Source: Herbiconiux ginsengi (GTDB taxonomy: Bacteria > Actinomycetota > Actinomycetes > Actinomycetales > Microbacteriaceae). Taken from it: a DNA stretch of 64,000 nucleotides. The notes under the pieces were generated by a model. That model searched no databases, had not been told where the DNA came from, and saw nothing but the letters and a program-made list of their open reading frames with translations. Positions 61,087-64,000 of this stretch are shown one piece after another; positions within the stretch are counted from its first letter, which is position 1, and every line of letters starts with the position of its first letter. The stretch lies in the NCBI RefSeq assembly GCF_900107435.1, contig NZ_FNPZ01000003.1:434001-498000 (forward strand), written 5' to 3'. The position numbers were made by a program, and so were the translations under genes.

Positions 61087-62409
61087 TCACAGGACGAGCC
61101 GCCCGTCGTCACCATCGACGGAGTCGTCTACCGCGTGAACACGCTCCGCCTCGTCCTCGAGCACGCGCGGGCGGGAGGCGAGGATGCCGGCCACGAGCAG
61201 AATCGCCAGGCTCAGGTAGAGGAAGACGAACGACCCGCCCCAGCCGCCCTGCGCATCGTGCAGCAGGCCGATCAGCAGCGGGCCGACGCACGCGATGGCG
61301 TAGCCGATGCCCTGCATGCGACTGGAGAGCAGCGATGATCCGGCCGTGCTGCGCGTGCGGGCGTTCACCAGCGTGAGACACATCGGGAAGGTGCTCACCC
61401 CGAGCCCGAGCGCGGCCACCCAGATGACGGCGCCCGCGAGTGGGGCGACGAGCAGGCCCGTGTAGCCCACGGCCAGCAGCGTCACACAGACCACGACGAT
61501 CGCCACCGGGTTGCGCAGGTGCAGGGTCAGCGGCGGCACGAGGAACGCCGCACCCAGTCCGAACACCGAGAAGAACGCCAGCAGGGTTCCACCGAGCGCC
61601 GGCTCCGCCCCGGCCTCGACCAGGATCGTGGGCAGCCAGGTGATGATGACGTAGGTGTTGAGCGCCGTCATCGCGAACAGGAGCACCATCGACCACAGCA
61701 GGGGGGTTCGCCAAGCGCCGGGCACACCGCCGAGCGGGGCCGGGGGAGCGGATGCGGGTGAGGACCCGCCGGCGACGGAACCGGAGCCGACTCCCGGCAT
61801 CCGCACCCGCCCCGACACCGCGACCACGACCCACAGCACCGTCGCCGTCGCCGTGAGGATCGCCCACATCCCGATCGCGAACCGCCATCCGGCCGAGAGC
61901 GCGATCGGCACCGCGATGAGCGGAGCCACGAACTGCCCGAACTGCAGCAGCGCGAGGTAGAGCGAGCTCACCGTCTTCAGTCGCGAGGCGAAGTAGCGCT
62001 TCACGATCGGCACGATGAGCACGTTCGACGTGCCCACCCCGGCGAACGCCACGATCGTCGACGCCACCAGCACGGCCGGATCGGGACTGAGCGCCCGCAA
62101 CGCGATGCCGAGCGTCGTCACGAGGGTCGCCGCCGCCAGCGTGGGCTCGAGACCGAACCGGCGCGACGCCGCGGAGGCCACGAAGCCGAAGATGGCGAAC
62201 GACGCGGTCACGATCGTGCCGAAGGCGCCGTAGAGCGCCGTTCCGAAGCCGAGGTCACCGCCGATCTGCTCGAGCAGCGGACTGAAACCCGTCACCGCCG
62301 TGCGCAGGTTGACGGCGGTGAGGATGAGCGCGGTGAGCACCAACAGCGTCGTGCGTCGCGGGGTGAACAGTGACGCCGGAGCGGCGGCCGGAGCGGGAGT
62401 CGTGGTCAT
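61087..62409 (-). CDS. MFS transporter, CynX/NimT type
   Basis: A 440-residue transporter with twelve membrane helices. ILTAVNLRTAVTGFSPLLEQI is the CynX/NimT N-terminal signature (N-R.A..G.SPLL), and SSRMQGIGYAIACVGPLLIGLLHD a conserved late helix. A Ser/Gly/Pro-rich loop links the two halves. Relatives move cyanate or nitroimidazoles. ATG at 62409 is only 26 bp from the divergent FadR-type gene, so both share a promoter region. Confidence 0.9.
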   Translation of the reverse strand: MTTTPAPAAAPASLFTPRRTTLLVLTALILTAVNLRTAVTGFSPLLEQIGGDLGFGTALYGAFGTIVTASFAIFGFVASAASRRFGLEPTLAAATLVTTLGIALRALSPDPAVLVASTIVAFAGVGTSNVLIVPIVKRYFASRLKTVSSLYLALLQFGQFVAPLIAVPIALSAGWRFAIGMWAILTATATVLWVVVAVSGRVRMPGVGSGSVAGGSSPASAPPAPLGGVPGAWRTPLLWSMVLLFAMTALNTYVIITWLPTILVEAGAEPALGGTLLAFFSVFGLGAAFLVPPLTLHLRNPVAIVVVCVTLLAVGYTGLLVAPLAGAVIWVAALGLGVSTFPMCLTLVNARTRSTAGSSLLSSRMQGIGYAIACVGPLLIGLLHDAQGGWGGSFVFLYLSLAILLVAGILASRPRVLEDEAERVHAVDDSVDGDDGRLVL

Positions 62410-62435
62410 GGCGATCCAAAAGATAGGATGATGGG

Positions 62436-63143
62436 ATGAATCCCGAGAATAGCGTCTCGCCGCCCGCCGCGCCATTCACCCGCTCCGGCGTGACCGACTA
62501 CCTCACCGACCTGTTCCACGAGGAGATCCGCTCGGGCCGCTGGGCCGTCGGCGCGAGGATCCCGGTGGAGAGCGAGCTCGTGAGCTGGACCGGAGCGGGC
62601 CGCAACTCGGTGCGCGAAGCCGTGCAATCCCTCGTGCAGGCCGGCCTCGTGCGCCGCGAACAGGGCCGCGGCACCTTCGTCATCGCACGCTCCCAGCTCA
62701 CACAGACCCTGCAGCGCCGGGTGTCGTCATCCGGTCGCCGCGACGGCCTCGAACTGCGCTTCGCGATCGACGTCGCCACGGCCGAACTCGCCGCCCGACG
62801 ACGCACCGATGACGACGTGCGTGACCTCCACGCACTCCTCGACGCCCGTGCCCGGTCATGGCGACAGCCCGACATCGAACAGCGGATGGCCGCCGACACC
62901 GCCCTGCATCGCGCCGTCGCGGCCGCCACCCACAACGAGCTCTTCGTCGAGCTCTACGACGGGCTGCTCGACCTCTTCCGCTCCGTGCTGCGCGCCGATG
63001 TCGAGGGCGACGTCGATCAGCACGCCCGCCAGCACGAGCGGCTGGTGCAGGCGATCGCCGACCAGGATGCGCCGGCGGCCCGCGCCGAGATCGGCGACCT
63101 CCTCACCCCGCTCATCGAAGACGGGATCCCGCACCAGCGCTGA
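62436..63143 (+). CDS. GntR family regulator, FadR/FCD type
   Basis: A 235-residue regulator: winged HTH about residues 20-75 (VGARIPVESELVSWTGAGRNSVREAVQSLVQAGLVRREQGRGTFV, key part NSVREAVQSLVQAGLV) and helical FCD domain with metal-ligand residues in DTALHRAVAAATHNELF and HERLVQAI. It is divergent from the MFS gene with a 26-bp gap containing ATCC-N8-GGAT, so it surely controls that transporter. Confidence 0.92.
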   Translation: MNPENSVSPPAAPFTRSGVTDYLTDLFHEEIRSGRWAVGARIPVESELVSWTGAGRNSVREAVQSLVQAGLVRREQGRGTFVIARSQLTQTLQRRVSSSGRRDGLELRFAIDVATAELAARRRTDDDVRDLHALLDARARSWRQPDIEQRMAADTALHRAVAAATHNELFVELYDGLLDLFRSVLRADVEGDVDQHARQHERLVQAIADQDAPAARAEIGDLLTPLIEDGIPHQR

Positions 63144-63163
63144 TCGTCGCGGCGCGACCTCGG

Positions 63164-63388
63164 TCAGTCCACCGGCTGCGGTGTCCTGCGGTCGAGGAGG
63201 CGCCGGAGCTCCGTGTACCGCGTCTGGAAGGCGGCGTTCTCCGCGAACCCCTCGGAGGCGTGCAGTTCCTCGATGGCCGCAGACAGCCGATCGAGTTCAC
63301 TGGTCGTGAGCCGGTCGAGGCGTATCTCGTCGATGGGCGTGCTGATCGCCAGCGCGGCGATGTCGTCGGTCCAGTATCCGTTCGTCAT
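63164..63388 (-). CDS. Small hypothetical protein
   Basis: A 74-residue charged, helical protein with alternating Leu-rich helices (LTTSELDRLSAAIEELHA; FQTRYTELRRLLDRR). GAGGGG is upstream of ATG 63388. No family is recognised. It converges on the FadR-type gene with 20 bp between, and is divergent from the DNA glycosylase gene. Confidence 0.7.
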   Translation of the reverse strand: MTNGYWTDDIAALAISTPIDEIRLDRLTTSELDRLSAAIEELHASEGFAENAAFQTRYTELRRLLDRRTPQPVD

Positions 63389-63544
63389 TGTGCACCCCTC
63401 GGAGGTAGGTTGCTCCGTGCCGGCGAGGTCCAGGCGAACGCGAAAGTCTGTTTCGTCAAGGGTAGGGCCAACGGCGCCACAAGTCGAGGAACGCCAGGTC
63501 GGAGAGGGAGACACCGGGGTCGTGGGTCGGGCAGGATGCTTCCT

Positions 63545-64000
63545 ATGATGCCCAGCGGCTTCCGGCACACGGATCGGAGCTTCTTCGAGCGCGACGTGCT
63601 CGAGGTCGCGCCCGACCTGCTCGGGTGCCTGCTGAGGAGATCCGGCGCCGACGGCACGGTCGCGATCCGCATCACGGAGGTCGAGGCCTACGCCGGCGAG
63701 CGCGATCCGGGGGCGCATTCCTACCGCGGGAAGACGGCCCGCAACGCGACGATCTTCGGACCGGCCGGGCACATCTACTGCTACTTCAGCTACGGACTGC
63801 ACTACGCGATCAACCTGGTCACGACCGGAGTCGGCAAGCCCTACGGATGCCTCGTCCGCGCCGGGCGGGTCGTCGAGGGGGAGGAGCTCGCGCGCATCCG
63901 GCGGCAGTCGCGACGACGGTCGCCGGTGAGTGAGCGCGACCTCGCCCGAGGGCCGGGTCGCGTGGCCCAGGCGTTCGCCGTGACCCTGGCCGACGACGGC
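63545..64000 (+). CDS. DNA-3-methyladenine glycosylase (AAG/MPG family), cut by the window end
   Basis: Repairs alkylated DNA by releasing 3-methyladenine and related bases. The 152 visible residues contain RITEVEAYAGERDPGAHSYRG with the active-site Glu and Tyr, TARNATIFGPAGHIYCYFSYGLHYAIN with the intercalating and base-flipping region, and GCLVRAGRVVEG. This is the monofunctional AAG family. Two adjacent ATG codons (63545, 63548) are possible starts. About 50 C-terminal residues lie outside the window. Confidence 0.93.
   Translation, partial: MMPSGFRHTDRSFFERDVLEVAPDLLGCLLRRSGADGTVAIRITEVEAYAGERDPGAHSYRGKTARNATIFGPAGHIYCYFSYGLHYAINLVTTGVGKPYGCLVRAGRVVEGEELARIRRQSRRRSPVSERDLARGPGRVAQAFAVTLADDG

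Noticed and set aside
46385-64000. Integrated phage or conjugative element next to tRNA-Gln
   Set aside because: No integrase, relaxase, phage structural gene or repeat of the tRNA 3' end was seen.

Overview
The window is high-GC DNA (about 70% by eye) from an actinobacterium, most likely a member of the Microbacteriaceae. The evidence is a DUF222/HNH endonuclease gene, a DUF1206 protein, GTG starts with ATGA/GTGA gene overlaps, a sugar ABC operon without its own ATPase, and very frequent GGATGC/GCATCC words. The assignment is by pattern only; there is no rRNA gene in the window.

Layout. 1-4.0 kb: partial epoxide hydrolase, a small protein, a long inverted repeat, a DUF222-HNH gene and a membrane protein. 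4.1-18.1 kb: a C-S lyase (PatB/MalY type), an AhpD-like protein, four luciferase-like FMN monooxygenases, an amine oxidase, a GNAT acetyltransferase, a complete polar amino-acid ABC transporter and a large FAD/NAD(P)-binding protein. Together they suggest uptake and dealkylation of S-substituted cysteines or similar organosulfur/amino compounds. 18.3-26.1 kb: a ROK-controlled operon for an alpha-glucoside (sugar-binding protein, two permeases, GH15, GH31). 26.3-31.2 kb: HxlR regulator with FMN reductase, an ABC exporter and a VapBC pair. 31.2-46.3 kb: mostly core genes: gltX, a VanY-like lipoprotein, a two-component system translationally coupled to ddl and alr, a semialdehyde dehydrogenase, DedA, a TetR-linked ABC exporter, an Lrp regulator and a DJ-1/GlxA-like protein.

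46.4-57.7 kb begins with tRNA-Gln(CTG) and a strong terminator and then holds the most interesting block. Its genes are a nucleoside hydrolase, a PfkB kinase, a LOG/TIGR00725-like protein, a ureidoglycolate-lyase-like protein, a FAD monooxygenase, an amidase fused to an AtzH-like domain, an esterase, a HutC-type GntR regulator, and a nitrate/taurine-type ABC importer. Three intergenic regions in this block each carry a pair of palindromes of consensus AACTTGT-N3-ACAAGTT, which I take to be the operators of the local GntR protein. The block therefore reads as one regulon for import and breakdown of an N-glycosylated or ureide-type nitrogen compound that I cannot name.

57.8-61.1 kb: a small protein and two unrecognised, mutually homologous membrane-anchored proteins. 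61.1-64 kb: a CynX/NimT-type MFS transporter divergent from a FadR-type regulator, a small protein, and the start of a 3-methyladenine DNA glycosylase cut by the window end.
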